Assembly (NCBI GenBank): GCA_030151255.1
Contig: JASLED010000042.1
Coordinates: 1 to 52,826, forward strand
Reading direction: 5' to 3'
DNA length: 52,826 nucleotides
Source: Flavobacterium sp.
Lineage (GTDB): Bacteria > Bacteroidota > Bacteroidia > Flavobacteriales > Flavobacteriaceae
Positions 52,685-52,826 of the stretch are shown one piece after another; position 1 is the stretch's first letter; each line of letters starts with the position of its first letter. Under the pieces are notes generated by a model, which worked only from the letters and a program-made list of their open reading frames with translations, did not search any database and was not told the DNA's origin. A program made the position numbers and the translations under genes.

Positions 52685-52826
52685 AACCCGTTGTGCATTA
52701 TGGATAAGAAATAAAAAAGTTGTTCATTTGATTGAAAATCAGCAAATTGTTTTAACTACAAAACATTTACAATGAACAACTTAAGTGCAAATTACGAAAG
52801 AATTTTGGAAGTTTTGCAAAAAATAT
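52685..52826 (+). mobile_element. IS982-like insertion sequence, left end (cut by window)
   Basis: AACCCGTTG at 52685-52693 mirrors CAACGGGTT at 124-132, the right end of the copy at the window start. A transposase-like start follows 87 bases later. The element is read in the same direction as the left copy. Confidence 0.65.
52772..52826 (+). CDS. IS982 family transposase, N-terminal fragment
   Basis: The first 18 codons, MNNLSANYERILEVLQKI, are present before the window ends. The position just inside an IS982-like end and the resemblance to how Flavobacteriia IS982 transposases begin suggest the same protein whose tail is at 3-116. Too short to prove. Confidence 0.5.
   Translation, partial: MNNLSANYERILEVLQKI

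Noticed and set aside
1..52826. Composite transposon of 52.7 kb carried by two IS982 copies
   Set aside because: The interior is housekeeping genes in familiar Flavobacteriaceae order; a contig break at repeats explains the ends better.

Overview
The window is chromosomal DNA from a low-G+C member of the Bacteroidota, most likely a Flavobacteriaceae close to Flavobacterium. The evidence is: a SecD-SecF fusion, a Bacteroidota-type LptD, a PorE-like OmpA protein, DUF4476, bacillithiol (BshA) and menaquinone (MenD) synthesis, the order gyrB-mdh-secDF, A-rich translation starts with little Shine-Dalgarno signal, and promoters of the Bacteroidota form TTG-N20-TAnnTTTG. I see no tRNA, rRNA or CRISPR array. 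Most of the window is core genome; accessory DNA is limited to insertion sequences, an HNH endonuclease, an extremely AT-rich intergenic block and a few orphan genes.

Layout. 1-132: right end of an IS982-like element. 173-3917: a glycolytic block (pfkA-gap-sugar kinase), then mgsA, with ridA on the other strand. 3929-11602: envelope genes; lptD faces away from an amidase-MCE/MlaD-Fe-S-Fe-S-small protein operon. 11688-15846: a GH3/beta-lactamase fusion and bshA. 15985-19687 (minus strand): HNH endonuclease, DUF2853, menD and a thioredoxin-type glutathione peroxidase. 20021-22982: a PorE-like OmpA protein whose last codons are replaced by an IS30 element. 23272-25474: small secreted proteins and DUF4269. 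25721-30560: a 1007-residue TPR protein with an outer-membrane barrel. 30711-43721: Gre-like protein, methyltransferase, gyrB, mdh, secDF, purM, ruvX, mqo and a catalase. 43769-45280: a Crp/Fnr regulator and a long AT-rich gap holding an orphan terminator and a possible small RNA. 45281-52291: lipoproteins, a beta-lactamase-fold protein without catalytic residues, a NERD-like helicase, DUF1232, HdeD, META and an MFS transporter. 52685-52826: left end of a second IS982-like element.

Main points. (1) Both window ends lie about 130-142 bp inside IS982-like copies in the same orientation, which looks like a draft contig broken at repeats. (2) IS30 inserted with an apparent 2-bp duplication into the last codons of the porE-like gene and supplies its stop codon; the pre-insertion end can be reconstructed. 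(3) The menD start codon lies in one arm of a perfect 15-bp inverted repeat. (4) A 12-bp inverted repeat plus a third copy of its core precede the catalase. (5) An orphan perfect terminator and a second hairpin mark a possible small RNA beside a block of roughly 10% G+C. (6) The beta-lactamase-like protein at 45828 has lost its SxxK and YxN residues. No single strong new multi-gene system was found; the best leads are the regulatory and noncoding structures and the degenerate enzymes.
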